From Phycisphaeraceae bacterium (GTDB lineage Bacteria; Planctomycetota; Phycisphaerae; Phycisphaerales; UBA1924), in the NCBI GenBank assembly GCA_019636655.1, contig JAHBXB010000005.1, positions 62,001 to 126,000 of the forward strand: 64,000 bases of DNA, given 5' to 3'. Within the stretch, counting starts at the first letter, position 1. Each line of letters opens with the position of its first letter. Both the position numbers and the translations under genes were made by a program. The notes beneath the pieces are model-generated. The model searched no databases. It saw only the letters and a program-made list of their open reading frames with translations, and had not been told where the DNA came from. Positions 18,020-27,053 of the stretch are shown in pieces.

Positions 18020-19843
18020 TCAGTTGGAGGTGCCGGGAGATGCAGCGGCCGGGGGCGTCGGCGGGGCGACCTCCGCGGGCTTGGACTCGCTCGCGGCGGT
18101 GGTGGGGGGAACGGGCTTGGCCTCCTCCTTCGGAGGGTCCTTTGGTGGACGGGGCAGCAGCGTCGGGGCGCAGGCGAGGTTGTACGCCGTCACGGCGGCA
18201 CACGTCGAGGACTGACGCAGGTACTCGGGGATGGCACGGGCCATCGTGTCGTTCTGCGTGTGCCAGCCGAACCCGTAATCGGCGCGGCCGACTTCATCCC
18301 AGAAGAAGCCGGGGACGCCCGCGGCGATGAACGAGGCATGGTCGGATGATCCGCCTCCGGCGCGGGTGGACATCCTCGCGATGGTGCGGACGTTCACGGT
18401 CATCGGCTTGTCGTCCGAGCTATCGATGAACACGCCGTTGATGGGCGCGGTAGCTGCGGCGAGCATGGGGATCATCGATTCGGTGGCGGCAAGGCCGCCC
18501 TCGTAGTTCGTCCCGCCGTCATCAACGAAGACGGCGGAGATTCGCTCGAGTTCGTCCTCGTGCTTCTTGATGTAGCCCCGGGAGCCGAGGAGGCCCTGCT
18601 CCTCGCCGGTCCAGAGGATGAAGCGGATCGTGCGCTTGGGCTTGGCGCCTGCGGCCATGAGCAGGCGGGCGGCCTCGAGCGTGACGGAGGACCCGGTGCC
18701 GTTGTCGGTGGTGCCCTGGGAGCCGGGGCCGTTCCACGAATCCAGGTGAGCCGACACGATCACGACTTCGTCTGGACGCTCGGTTCCCGGGATCTCGGCG
18801 ATGGTGTTGTAGACCGGGATCGGCCCGGCGGTGAAGGTGTTCGGACAGTTGAACTCGGCGAGGATGTCCTCGCCGTCGGCGAGGCGGGAGTTCATGTAGT
18901 CGTAATCGCTCAGGCGGACGATTACCTCGACATCCGGCGGGATGTTGGCGGCATCGAGGCTCCGCCAGTTCGGCGCGGCCGAGGTCCACACACGTTCATC
19001 GCGCGATGTGGAGATGAAGCCGCTGATCCCGGCGAAGAGCACACGGTCGTCGGGCGGGAGAGTGGCGGGGTCGATCTTCTCTTCGGCGACCTTCTTACGG
19101 ACCTCGTCGCGGTGGCGGTAACGGGCGTCCATCGCCGGGCGACCGGCGCGGATGCCGCCGGCGGAGGTGATCGGGGCGGAGCGGAGGAGCAGCCATGCGC
19201 CCGGCAGGCGGTCGGCGATGGACGCGTAGTCCTCTTCGGTCTCGGGCATCCACAGCACGGGTCCGCGTGCCGGGCCGTTCGTGCCGGCGGCCCAGGCGAG
19301 CGTGGTGAACTCAAGGTCACGGAGCGTGCGGATCTCGGTGGTTTCCTCGCCGTTGCGGGTGCGTCGCGTTTCGGCGAGCAGTTTTCCGGTGGAGGGTCCG
19401 CGGTCGAAGCGGACGGCGATCTCCCCCCAGTCCTCGATCTGACAGTTGGTCAGTCCCCAGGAGGCGAACTGGTCCCTGGCCCACAGGTTGGCCTTTTCCG
19501 CGTTGGTCGATCCGGTGAGCCTCGGTCCGATCTGGGTGCACAGGTAGGTCAGGTGATCCATGACCTCGTTGCGGTTCACGCCCTCGTCGATAATCCTCGC
19601 AACGGTTGCGGGGTCGCCCATCGGGATTTCGGGGGCGGACTGGGGCTTGCCATCGACATAAGCGGTGTAGCTCTTCGCTACAGGCAGGAGCGAGAGTGCC
19701 GGGGTCGCGGTTGCCTCGGTCGCCGCCGTCGGTGCCGCCGATGAGTCGTGGCTGCGGCAGCCTGCGGGAATCGCCAGGGCGATCACCGCGGCGACGCGGA
19801 GGCCGGATGGGTGCAGGGTGTGGGTTGGACGGAAGCCGGGCAT
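18020..19843 (-). CDS. Exported M28 family zinc aminopeptidase
   Basis: The 607-residue protein begins with a hydrophobic export signal ending in PAGC (Cys29), a weak lipobox, so it may be a lipoprotein. The N-terminal part is uncharacterised. The M28 catalytic domain shows the zinc ligands in order: His in VSAHLDSWNG, bridging Asp in GTTDNGTGSS, the Glu-Glu pair in WTGEEQGLLGS, an Asp in VFVDDGGTNYEGG, and the last His in GFGWHTQNDT. The final 60 residues are a Pro/Ala/Lys-rich tail that may be unstructured. An upstream in-frame ATG (19996) would add a non-signal sequence, so 19843 is preferred. TATCCT near 19910-19915 on this strand is a possible -10. Confidence 0.85.
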   Translation of the reverse strand: MPGFRPTHTLHPSGLRVAAVIALAIPAGCRSHDSSAAPTAATEATATPALSLLPVAKSYTAYVDGKPQSAPEIPMGDPATVARIIDEGVNRNEVMDHLTYLCTQIGPRLTGSTNAEKANLWARDQFASWGLTNCQIEDWGEIAVRFDRGPSTGKLLAETRRTRNGEETTEIRTLRDLEFTTLAWAAGTNGPARGPVLWMPETEEDYASIADRLPGAWLLLRSAPITSAGGIRAGRPAMDARYRHRDEVRKKVAEEKIDPATLPPDDRVLFAGISGFISTSRDERVWTSAAPNWRSLDAANIPPDVEVIVRLSDYDYMNSRLADGEDILAEFNCPNTFTAGPIPVYNTIAEIPGTERPDEVVIVSAHLDSWNGPGSQGTTDNGTGSSVTLEAARLLMAAGAKPKRTIRFILWTGEEQGLLGSRGYIKKHEDELERISAVFVDDGGTNYEGGLAATESMIPMLAAATAPINGVFIDSSDDKPMTVNVRTIARMSTRAGGGSSDHASFIAAGVPGFFWDEVGRADYGFGWHTQNDTMARAIPEYLRQSSTCAAVTAYNLACAPTLLPRPPKDPPKEEAKPVPPTTAASESKPAEVAPPTPPAAASPGTSN

Positions 19844-19946
19844 GCGCGGAATCCTGCGGGCCGGGCCCGCCGGCCGAACAATCAGCGCGGCGGAAAGCCC
19901 AAGACAGGATACCGCATTCCGGCATGTTCTGATGCGGATCCGGCTG

Positions 19947-21482
19947 CTATCGGCCGCTGGTGTCCGTGGGGAGACCCTTGGATCGCCAGAGTTCAAAGAG
20001 CTCCTCCGGGTTGATCGGTTTGGCGATCCGGCCTTCGCCGAGGCTTGAGCGGATCATCTCACCCTGCTCGGTGTAGACCGTCTCCAGCGGCATCGCGTCA
20101 TCGCGGAACTCCGTGGTGATCGCCCACGCCCCCGCGTTCGCCGGGGACCGGGCGAGCGTGTCGCGCCTCAGGGAGATCGTCTCGGTGGCGCTTCGATAGG
20201 TGTAGAAACCGAAATCGGCCGAGGCCTTGGACCGGATCAGCAGTTGCGGAAGCGAGTAGGCCTCGAACTGACTGAGGTAGGCCTCACCCTGCAAGAAGGG
20301 CTTGACGATGCGGGCGGGCTGCCCGGACTGTTCGACAGAGACGGTCATGTCGTTGTTGTTCCGAGCCCCGATTTCGGTCCACTTGGCGAGGTCCTTGCCG
20401 TTGCGGTCCCGCTGTGTCATCTGGAGGGACCATGCCTCCTCCTTCCGGTCCGGACTCATGAAGTAGGTCGCGTAGGTGTCAATGAACCGCTCGCCGTCGA
20501 TGATCCGGATCTTGAGGCGGGCCAAGAACCCCTCCTGCTGATCCTCGCGGGAGAAACTGCCCGGGTTCTTTCGGATGTCGAGTTCGCCCCGTTTCCCGGC
20601 CCAGAAGCGCACGCCGCGGTAGCCGATTTCTTCGGCATCTCGGGGAGAGCCGCCGGCAGAGGGACGGAAGAGGCGGTACCAGCGCTCCTTGCCGTCACAG
20701 ACCGCGCGGTAGTCCTCGGGGGTCAGGCCGGCCAGGAAGGCGGCGCCGGTCTTAACCGCCGCGGAACGGGAGGCGGCGAGCTGGGCGGGGTCGGTGAACT
20801 TCGCCGTGGCAAGGCAGGTCTCGTACGCCTGCCTGGCCTTGCGGAAAGCGGGCTCGGTCGTGATGAGTTCGAAGACGACAAACTGGGTGTCCGAGGGCTT
20901 GAAGATGGTGTAGCCCTTGACGATGCGAGGGGCGTTGGTGCTCCCCGGAGGTGGGGGGGTTGCGATGTAGAACCGCTCGCACGGCCCGGCGTCGAGGGTG
21001 AGGTTCTCAGCCCGGTCGAGGATCTCGGCCTCGGTTGAGAGAACCCTGGTCTGCTGTGGATCCGTTACACCGACTGAGCCTTGAAGAAGGGCGATTGTCT
21101 GGTCGGCGGATTCCTTGATGGTCGCCTTGGGGTTGCTGGTCTTGGGTGTCTGGATATTGAGGATCCAGGTTCGGCTCTTCTCCTCGGGGAGGACTTGGAC
21201 GGACTGGCGATCACCGATGCGGTCAGATTGGACCGTGGTCCCGGCGGGCAGATACATGGTCAGCCCGACCGATTCGAGGCGGAAGGGGTCATCGGCCAAC
21301 TCGATTGGGCTTGGATCGGCGGTGGTAACCGGCTGGGGGGTTGTGCGGGTCGGTGCGGCGGCGGGCCGGTTGGGAACGGTGACCCCTTGCTGGGCACGAG
21401 CCTGGGCGCCGGCAACCCCAAGGGCGAACGCGGCAAGCAGGGCTGCGGGAACTCGACGGAGCGTATTCTGGTGGGTGTTCAT
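19947..21482 (-). CDS. Exported protein of unknown function
   Basis: I do not recognise this 511-residue protein. It begins with a signal peptide (NTHQNTLRRVPAALLAAFAL ... AQA), followed by a Pro/Thr-rich linker and a segment DPFRLESVGLTMYLPAGTTV resembling the start of export-domain proteins that score a fitted effect. There are no membrane helices after the signal and no evident catalytic motif. GGAGGG precedes the ATG at 21482, which fixes the start. It lies upstream of, and codirectional with, the M28 peptidase gene (about 100 nt apart), so the two may be linked functionally. Likely periplasmic. Confidence 0.75.
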   Translation of the reverse strand: MNTHQNTLRRVPAALLAAFALGVAGAQARAQQGVTVPNRPAAAPTRTTPQPVTTADPSPIELADDPFRLESVGLTMYLPAGTTVQSDRIGDRQSVQVLPEEKSRTWILNIQTPKTSNPKATIKESADQTIALLQGSVGVTDPQQTRVLSTEAEILDRAENLTLDAGPCERFYIATPPPPGSTNAPRIVKGYTIFKPSDTQFVVFELITTEPAFRKARQAYETCLATAKFTDPAQLAASRSAAVKTGAAFLAGLTPEDYRAVCDGKERWYRLFRPSAGGSPRDAEEIGYRGVRFWAGKRGELDIRKNPGSFSREDQQEGFLARLKIRIIDGERFIDTYATYFMSPDRKEEAWSLQMTQRDRNGKDLAKWTEIGARNNNDMTVSVEQSGQPARIVKPFLQGEAYLSQFEAYSLPQLLIRSKASADFGFYTYRSATETISLRRDTLARSPANAGAWAITTEFRDDAMPLETVYTEQGEMIRSSLGEGRIAKPINPEELFELWRSKGLPTDTSGR

Positions 21483-21657
21483 CGGTGGATCCCTCCACAG
21501 GTGTGGTGTGCTGGGGGCGTCCCTGGGAGGTCTCGGGTTGGCCCGCGCACCGTACATTGTTGGCGGCCGGGGATTCGGTCACTCGACACTGCTTCCATCG
21601 ACCAACACCCCGTCGGCCCTTCTCACGGGAGTGCGCAAGATGGCGTGCGGGAGGGAG

Positions 21658-21685
21658 TTGACTCGGCGAGGGAGGGCTGTACCCT
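21658..21685 (+). promoter_or_regulatory. Possible promoter of the rpsJ ribosomal cluster
   Basis: TTGACT (21658-21663), a 16-nt spacer, then TACCCT (21680-21685). The -35 matches five of six consensus bases, the -10 three of six. It is the best promoter-like pair upstream of rpsJ. Confidence 0.4.
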
Positions 21686-21893
21686 TACCGGCTTGTTCCC
21701 GCTCGGCCGTTTCGGGCCTGAGGAGAGCGAGCATCCGCACGGAAGGTTCCTGAAGATTCGCATCGCGGATCGAACGGATCGCCCGGCGGAGCCTGAGGAG
21801 TCAGGCGATTGTTGAGGGCGAACGATTCGCCCGTCCGGCGTGCGTGCCCGGCCAAAGAAGCCCGGGAAAGTGTGCCGGTTGTGGTGTCGTCGG

Positions 21894-21906
21894 GTTCTTT
21901 GAGAAC
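21894..21906 (+). promoter_or_regulatory. boxA-like antitermination site
   Basis: GTTCTTTGAGAAC, closely resembling bacterial boxA elements (TGCTCTTTAACA in E. coli rrn; TTGTTTGAGAAC in actinobacterial rrn leaders). It stands 47 nt before the rpsJ start, in the presumed leader RNA. boxA RNA is bound by NusB with NusE, which is ribosomal protein S10, encoded directly downstream. The same bases also form a 5-bp inverted repeat (GTTCT/AGAAC), so a protein operator or small hairpin is an alternative. Confidence 0.5.
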
Positions 21907-21953
21907 AGCACATCGGGCCCCCGCGGGGGGAGCGTCGAGCAAGGACGGGCGTT

Positions 21954-22262
<309 letters not shown>

Positions 22263-22270
22263 TTCGAGTT

Positions 22271-22304
22271 CCGGCTGCCCCAACGGGCGGCCGGTTGTGT
22301 TTTA
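22271..22304 (+). terminator. Terminator-like hairpin between rpsJ and rplC
   Basis: Ten-base-pair stem CCGGCTGCCC / GGGCGGCCGG (one G-T wobble) with loop CAAC, followed by TTGTGTTTTA. It begins 8 nt after the rpsJ stop. It looks like a rho-independent terminator or attenuator inside the ribosomal cluster, so downstream expression would need partial read-through, antitermination, or another promoter. Confidence 0.65.
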
Positions 22305-22434
22305 CGGAGTTGAGTTCACACAAGACTTCCTCTGCCGGCGGCCCGGAATGGCCCGCACGAACGGCACGAAGCGTCCCCAGCCCTCGGCCGCGGCGGTCCA
22401 AGGGTGAACGGGAATGTCGGATGGCGGTTACGCG

Positions 22435-23127
22435 ATGGGCATTTCACTGCTTGGCACCAAGGTTGGCATGACGCGGGTCTTTGACGAGGCCGGCAACTCG
22501 GTCCCCGTGACGGTGATCCAGGCCGGGCCGTGCGTGGTGACGCAGATCCGCACCGCCGATGCCGACGGTTATTCCGCGGTGCAGATCGGATTCGGCGAGA
22601 TCAAGGCACGGAACTCGACGATCCCGGAGATCGGGCACGACGCCAAGGCGGGCACGGATCCCAAGCGGACGCACCAGGAGTTCCGGGTGCCTGCCGAGGA
22701 GGCCTCCAAGTACACGCTCGGCCAGACGCTGACGGTCAAGGAGTTCGAGGGCCTGCCGTACGTCGACGTCATCGGGACCAGCAAGGGCAAGGGGTTCCAG
22801 GGGACGATGAAGCGGCACAACTTCAAGGGCATGTTTGCCAGCCACGGCACCGAGCGAAAGCACCGGGCGCCGGGCTCGATCGGCAGCCACGCCTCGAACC
22901 GCGGCTTCGGCGGCGGTCTGAAGAAGGGCAAGCGCATGTCCGGCCACATGGGGGCCGAGCGGGTGACCACCCGATCCCTCGATGTGGTGAGGGTGGATGC
23001 GGAAAACGGATTGATTTTGGTGAAGGGGCCGATTCCGGGTCCCAACCGGGGTATTGTTACGGTCCGCACGGCGGTCCGCCTGAATCGCAGCAAGGCGAAG
23101 AAGGTGGCCGACGCGGCGAAGAAGTGA
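22435..23127 (+). CDS. rplC: 50S ribosomal protein L3
   Basis: uL3, 230 residues from ATG 22435. It starts [16 protein letters not shown], the normal family N-terminus, and contains [15 protein letters not shown] and the [11 protein letters not shown] segment around the Gln-methylated loop region of the family. An in-frame ATG at 22414 would add seven residues and has a weak AGGG upstream; the family N-terminus favours 22435. Binds 23S rRNA near the peptidyl transferase centre. Followed by an unusually long spacer before rplD. Confidence 0.94.
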   Translation: MGISLLGTKVGMTRVFDEAGNSVPVTVIQAGPCVVTQIRTADADGYSAVQIGFGEIKARNSTIPEIGHDAKAGTDPKRTHQEFRVPAEEASKYTLGQTLTVKEFEGLPYVDVIGTSKGKGFQGTMKRHNFKGMFASHGTERKHRAPGSIGSHASNRGFGGGLKKGKRMSGHMGAERVTTRSLDVVRVDAENGLILVKGPIPGPNRGIVTVRTAVRLNRSKAKKVADAAKK

Positions 23128-23433
23128 TCCTGAGTCTGGGGGGTGGGGAGGCCGGGCCCGCGTGTGAGTGGGAACGGTCAGCGGAGTTTCCGCCACTCGG
23201 CAGCGTGCCGGGTTGGCGGGTCCGGAAGGTCAACGCGGAGCCGCGGGGCGACGCGATCGAAACCGCCGGACGCAGACATGCAGCGTGCACCATCACCGGC
23301 TGACCGCCGGGATGGACAGGACTGCCGAGTCGATTCCTTCCTCCCGCATGTGTGACGCGGGTGCGGCGGATAGGCGAGGACCCGGGTGGCGCGTGCCACG
23401 CGGTGATCGAAGGCGTCGGGCGAGGTAAGACAG
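23128..23433. other. Long spacer between rplC and rplD
   Basis: 306 bases without a convincing ORF in a cluster where most gaps are under 80 bases. An imperfect hairpin is possible (AGTGGGAA near 23168 with TTTCCGCCACT near 23189-23199). No T-run follows it. No clear promoter was seen. Confidence 0.5.
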
Positions 23434-24162
23434 ATGATTGTCCCCGTCATCAACATGAAGGGCTCGGAGGTCGGGAAGCTGACCATCAACGAGCAGGATC
23501 TGGGCGGCCAGATCAACGCATCGCTGATCAAGCAGGCGTACGTGCGCTACCACGCGAACACGCGCCAGGGCTCGTCTAAGACCAAGAACCGTCACGAAGT
23601 CGAGGGCTCTACCCGGAAGCTGTACAAGCAGAAGGGGACCGGCAGCGCCCGGCACGGCGACCGCAAGGCCAATATCTTCCGCGGCGGCGGCCACGGGCAC
23701 TCCAAGAAGAAGGTCCGTGAGGACTTCCGGCTGGACATGCCCAAGAAGATGCGCCGCAAGGCCAACCGCAACGCGTTGCTGGCCAAGCTGGTGGACAACG
23801 AGGTGCGGGTCATCGATTCGATGAGCTTCGCGGAGCCGAAGACCCGCGCGTTCGTCGACTTCCTGAGCGCGATCAAGGTCGACCGCTCGGCGCTGGTCGC
23901 GATCAACGCCACGAACGACAACGCCCGCCGCTCGGCGAAGAACGTGCAGGACGTGAAGGTCTGCAACGCCGGGTCGCTCAACTGCTTCGACCTGCTCAAC
24001 CACCGTTACCTGGTTATCGCCAAGCAGGATCTGGAGGCGTGGCTTGGTGGGCCGAGCTCCCAGACGACGAAGGTGGCGAAGGTCTCGCCCATGGGGCGAG
24101 AGGCCGCTCCGGCGGCCCCCGCGGCCAATCGCCGTGATCCACGCAGGAAGGAGAAGGCCTGA
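23434..24162 (+). CDS. rplD: 50S ribosomal protein L4
   Basis: uL4, 242 residues, longer than the typical 200-210. The core carries QGSSKTKNRHEVEGSTRKLYKQKGTGSARHG in pieces: the exit-tunnel loop with RHEV and KQKGTGSARHGD, then FRGGGHGHSKKKVREDF. The extra length is a C-terminal Ala/Arg/Lys tail (REAAPAAPAANRRDPRRKE). GAGG in GGCGAGGTAAGACAG precedes the ATG. The stop overlaps the rplW start by one base. In E. coli L4 also represses its own operon; that cannot be inferred here. Confidence 0.94.
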   Translation: MIVPVINMKGSEVGKLTINEQDLGGQINASLIKQAYVRYHANTRQGSSKTKNRHEVEGSTRKLYKQKGTGSARHGDRKANIFRGGGHGHSKKKVREDFRLDMPKKMRRKANRNALLAKLVDNEVRVIDSMSFAEPKTRAFVDFLSAIKVDRSALVAINATNDNARRSAKNVQDVKVCNAGSLNCFDLLNHRYLVIAKQDLEAWLGGPSSQTTKVAKVSPMGREAAPAAPAANRRDPRRKEKA

Positions 24163-24440
24163 TGAACGCGACGTACGTCGTCAAGCGTCCGCTGGTCACC
24201 GAGAAGAGCACGTTCGAGATGAACGAGCTCAAGCGGTTCGCCTTCGAGGTTGACCGGCGCGCGACCAAGACCGAGATCAAGCAGGCCGTCGAGTCGCTGT
24301 ACAAGGTCCGGGTCGTCGGCGTGAACACGCAGGTCCGCAAGGGCAAGCAGCGCCGGCTCCGCTACGGGCTGGTGCACGAGTCCGACACGAAGAAGGCGAT
24401 TGTCCGGCTTCACCCAGAGGACACCATCGAGTTGTTCTGA
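24162..24440 (+). CDS. rplW: 50S ribosomal protein L23
   Basis: uL23, 92 residues, at the polypeptide exit site (dock for trigger factor and SRP). Family features: VVKRPLVTEKST near the start, FEVDRRATKTEIKQAVESLY, then VRVVGVNTQVRKGKQRR. The TGATG overlap with rplD shows coupled translation. Length is typical. Confidence 0.95.
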   Translation: MNATYVVKRPLVTEKSTFEMNELKRFAFEVDRRATKTEIKQAVESLYKVRVVGVNTQVRKGKQRRLRYGLVHESDTKKAIVRLHPEDTIELF

Positions 24441-24476
24441 TCCGGCCCCTACGGCCATTAGCACACGAGACACGCG

Positions 24477-25334
24477 ATGCCGATCAAGACCTACAAACCA
24501 ACGAGCGCCGGACGCCGATTCGCATCGGTGAACGCGCACGCCGAGGTCACGAAGAAGACCCCCGAGAAGTCGCTGCTGCGCCCCAAGACCAAGTCGGGCG
24601 GCCGCAACCACTCGGGCAAGATCACCGTTCGGGGACGCGGCGGCGGCGCGAAGCGGAACTACCGCATGATCGACTTCCGCCGGCACGACCGGGACGGGAT
24701 CGTGGGCACGGTGGTCGGCGTCGAGTACGACCCCAACCGGTCGTGCCACATTGCCCTGATCCGGTACGCCGACGGCGTGAAGCGGTACATCCCCTCCCCG
24801 ATGGGCATCAAGGACGGCGACACGATCGTCTCCTCGGGCACCGGTCCGGTGGAGCCAAAGGTCGGCAACAACATGCGGCTGCGTGATGTCCCGACGGGTC
24901 TCGACGTGCACTGTGTCGAGCTGGCCCCCGGGCGCGGCGCCCAGATGTGCCGGTCGGCGGGCATGTACGCCAGGCTGACCAACCGCGAGGGCGGGTACGC
25001 GACGCTGGTTCTGCCGTCGGGCGAACAGCGGATGGTCCCGGTGGATTGCCGGGCGACCATCGGGCAGGTCGGCAACGCGGACCACCAGAACCGGAGGCTC
25101 GGCAAGGCCGGCCTGATGCGGCACCTGGGCTTCCGGCCGATCACCCGCGGCGTGGCGAAGAGCCACAACGCCCACCCGCTGGGCGGCGGCTCGGGCCGCA
25201 GCAAGGGCAACCGTCCGCCGTGCGGCCCGTCGGGCGTGCACGCCAAGGGCGGCGGCACCAGGAACCGCAAGAAGCACAGCAGCGACCTGATCATCCGTCG
25301 TCGGGTGAGCAAGCGTTACGGGCAGTTGAAGTAA
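24477..25334 (+). CDS. rplB: 50S ribosomal protein L2
   Basis: uL2, 285 residues, essential for 23S domain organisation, tRNA binding and peptidyl transfer. The fold is complete, from YKPTSAGRR through SGGRNHSGKIT, RGRGGGAKRNYR, GPVEPKVGNNMRL and LPSGEQRMV to IIRRRVSKRYGQLK. The conserved loop near the peptidyl transferase centre deviates. Most bacteria have NPVDHPHGGGEG; here it reads SHNAHPLGGGSG, residues 229-240. The key His (E. coli His229, here H233) is kept, but the neighbours equivalent to Asp228 and His231 are Ala232 and Leu235. Confidence 0.95.
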   Translation: MPIKTYKPTSAGRRFASVNAHAEVTKKTPEKSLLRPKTKSGGRNHSGKITVRGRGGGAKRNYRMIDFRRHDRDGIVGTVVGVEYDPNRSCHIALIRYADGVKRYIPSPMGIKDGDTIVSSGTGPVEPKVGNNMRLRDVPTGLDVHCVELAPGRGAQMCRSAGMYARLTNREGGYATLVLPSGEQRMVPVDCRATIGQVGNADHQNRRLGKAGLMRHLGFRPITRGVAKSHNAHPLGGGSGRSKGNRPPCGPSGVHAKGGGTRNRKKHSSDLIIRRRVSKRYGQLK

Positions 25335-25391
25335 GAACGAGTCCAGGGTCGCCGACAGGCGAATCAACCCCCGACCGGAGAAGGAACACCG

Positions 25392-25688
25392 ATGGGCCGC
25401 AGTCTGAAGAAAGGTCCGTACGTCGACGAGAAGCTCTATCGGAAGATCGAGAAGCTGTCTCAGCAGGGCAAGCGCGAGCCCATCAAGACGTGGGCTCGCC
25501 GCTGCACGATCGTCCCCGAGTTTGTCGGGCACACCTTCAAGGTGCACAACGGCCGGATGTTCCTGGACGTGTACATCACGGAGGACATGGTCGGGCACAA
25601 GCTCGGCGAGTTCAGTGCGACGCGGACCTTCCGCGGCCACACGAACAAGAAGGAAGGCATCGTCGAGGGCCAGAAGTCCGCAGGGTGA
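25392..25688 (+). CDS. rpsS: 30S ribosomal protein S19
   Basis: uS19, 98 residues. [14 protein letters not shown] at the start, [20 protein letters not shown] in the middle and [10 protein letters not shown] at the end match the family. It sits in the 30S head beside S13. GGAGAAGGAA precedes the ATG. Ordinary length and position between rplB and rplV. Confidence 0.95.
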   Translation: MGRSLKKGPYVDEKLYRKIEKLSQQGKREPIKTWARRCTIVPEFVGHTFKVHNGRMFLDVYITEDMVGHKLGEFSATRTFRGHTNKKEGIVEGQKSAG

Positions 25689-25749
25689 TCCGTTCAGGCA
25701 GGGCCCGGTTGAGCCGGGCGCAGGTACGCATTAGACAGGGGCACAGCCC

Positions 25750-26295
25750 GTGAAGATCCGAGGCGAAAAAGTCAGAGAGTTGATTGAGCAGAAGCAGGTC
25801 ACGACCGAGCAGCTCGCCGCCGCGCTGGCGCGCAAAGGCCTGAGCCAGGGCCGGGCGCTCTCGGCGCTCAACAACTGGATCAAGGGCTGCGACCACCCGC
25901 GCTGCAAGATGGAGGATGCCTCCGTCCTCGCCCGCGAACTTGGCGCGACGGTCCCGTCGATCGTCCGCTTCACGAGCGTGTACAAGTACCACCGCGGCAG
26001 CCCGCGGAAGGTGAAGCTGCTCACGGACCTGATCCGCGGCAAGAAGATCGATGAGGCCATCAACAACCTGACGTTCACCACCAAGCGGGCGGCGATCGAC
26101 GTCAAGAAGGCGCTGCTGGCGGCCCAGGCCGATGCCGAGCGTGCCGAGGCGGATGTGACGTCGCTGATCGTCGTTGACAGCCGCGTGGACAGCGGACCCG
26201 TGATGAAGCGGTTCCAGCCCAAGGACCGCGGCCGGGCCCACAACATTCTCAAGCGGATGAGCCACATCACGATCGGTGTGGAGGAGCGGAACTGA
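25750..26295 (+). CDS. rplV: 50S ribosomal protein L22 with N-terminal helix-turn-helix-like extension
   Basis: The last about 110 residues are a normal uL22: YKYHRGSPRKVKLLTDLIRGK from about residue 78, then AAIDVKKALLAAQADAE, and the tunnel hairpin RVDSGPVMKRFQPKDRGRA. The first about 70 residues are extra. They read as an XRE-like helix-turn-helix: GEKVRELIEQKQVTTEQLAA, then RALSALNNWIKGCDHP and DASVLARELGATVPSIV. Total length is 181 against the usual 110-120. The frame is continuous and the GTG start leaves no room for a separate gene. Its stop overlaps the rpsC start (TGATG). The extension could bind nucleic acid and regulate the operon, but this is inference. Confidence 0.93.
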   Translation: MKIRGEKVRELIEQKQVTTEQLAAALARKGLSQGRALSALNNWIKGCDHPRCKMEDASVLARELGATVPSIVRFTSVYKYHRGSPRKVKLLTDLIRGKKIDEAINNLTFTTKRAAIDVKKALLAAQADAERAEADVTSLIVVDSRVDSGPVMKRFQPKDRGRAHNILKRMSHITIGVEERN

Positions 26296-26999
26296 TGGGA
26301 CAGAAGACGCATCCATTCGGGTTTCGGGTCGGCATCACCGAGGCTCACAAGAGCCGCTGGTACGCCCCCAAGGCCCTCTACGGCGAGCTGCTTGTCGAGG
26401 ACTACAAGATCCGCCGGTTCCTCGATCAGCGGCTCAACCGCCAGCCGCCCCACGCGGGCCTGTCGGACATCCACATCGAGCGCACCCGCGAGGAACTGAA
26501 GGTGATCGTCAAGACCGCCCGCCCCGGGCTGGTCATCGGCCCCAAGGGCGCCGAGGTCGAGCGGATCACCGAGGAACTGCAGTACATGACGGGGCGCAAG
26601 GTCGCGATCTCGATCCTCGAGATCAAGAACCCCGACCTGGACGCCCAGCTGGTCTCGGAGGGCGTCGCCGAGCAGATCCGCAAGCGGGCGAGTTTCCGCC
26701 GCGTGATCAAGATGAAGGCCGAGGCCGCGATGCAGGCCGGCGCGAAGGGCGTGAAGATCCAGATCTCGGGCCGCCTGGGCGGCGCCGAGATGAGCCGGTC
26801 GGTCGACGTCCGCCTGGGCTCGCTCCCGCTGAGCACGCTGCAGGCCAACATTGACTACGGGTTCGGCGAGGCCTTCACCACCTACGGCGCGATCGGCTGC
26901 AAGGTGTGGATCTACAAGGGTCTCTACGACGCGAAGGTTGAGGACGAGGCGGCCTCGAACGCCGCGGGTGGACGGGCGCGGGCCCGCGGCCGCCGGTAA
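26295..26999 (+). CDS. rpsC: 30S ribosomal protein S3
   Basis: uS3, 234 residues, at the mRNA entry channel. KTHPFGFRVGITEAHKSRW at the start, the KH domain with PGLVIGPKGAEVERITEEL, and the C-terminal domain ISGRLGGAEMSRS with IDYGFGEAFTTYGAIGCKVW are all present. The Arg/Ala-rich tail (GGRARARGRR) is short. Translation is coupled to rplV by the overlapping TGATG. Confidence 0.95.
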   Translation: MGQKTHPFGFRVGITEAHKSRWYAPKALYGELLVEDYKIRRFLDQRLNRQPPHAGLSDIHIERTREELKVIVKTARPGLVIGPKGAEVERITEELQYMTGRKVAISILEIKNPDLDAQLVSEGVAEQIRKRASFRRVIKMKAEAAMQAGAKGVKIQISGRLGGAEMSRSVDVRLGSLPLSTLQANIDYGFGEAFTTYGAIGCKVWIYKGLYDAKVEDEAASNAAGGRARARGRR

Positions 27000-27053
27000 T
27001 GGCAGAGTGGACGAACCAGAACACGGACTAGGTAAGCGAGTTGGAGCCGACGC

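Larger units (their letters stand above)
21483..21953. other. Intergenic region: leader of the ribosomal protein cluster
   Basis: 471 bases without a gene between the divergent exported-protein gene and rpsJ. It holds a possible promoter (21658-21685), a perfect hairpin GGGCGAA-CGA-TTCGCCC at 21816-21832, and a boxA-like sequence at 21894-21906. If the promoter is right, the 5' leader of the operon is about 260 nt. Confidence 0.6.
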
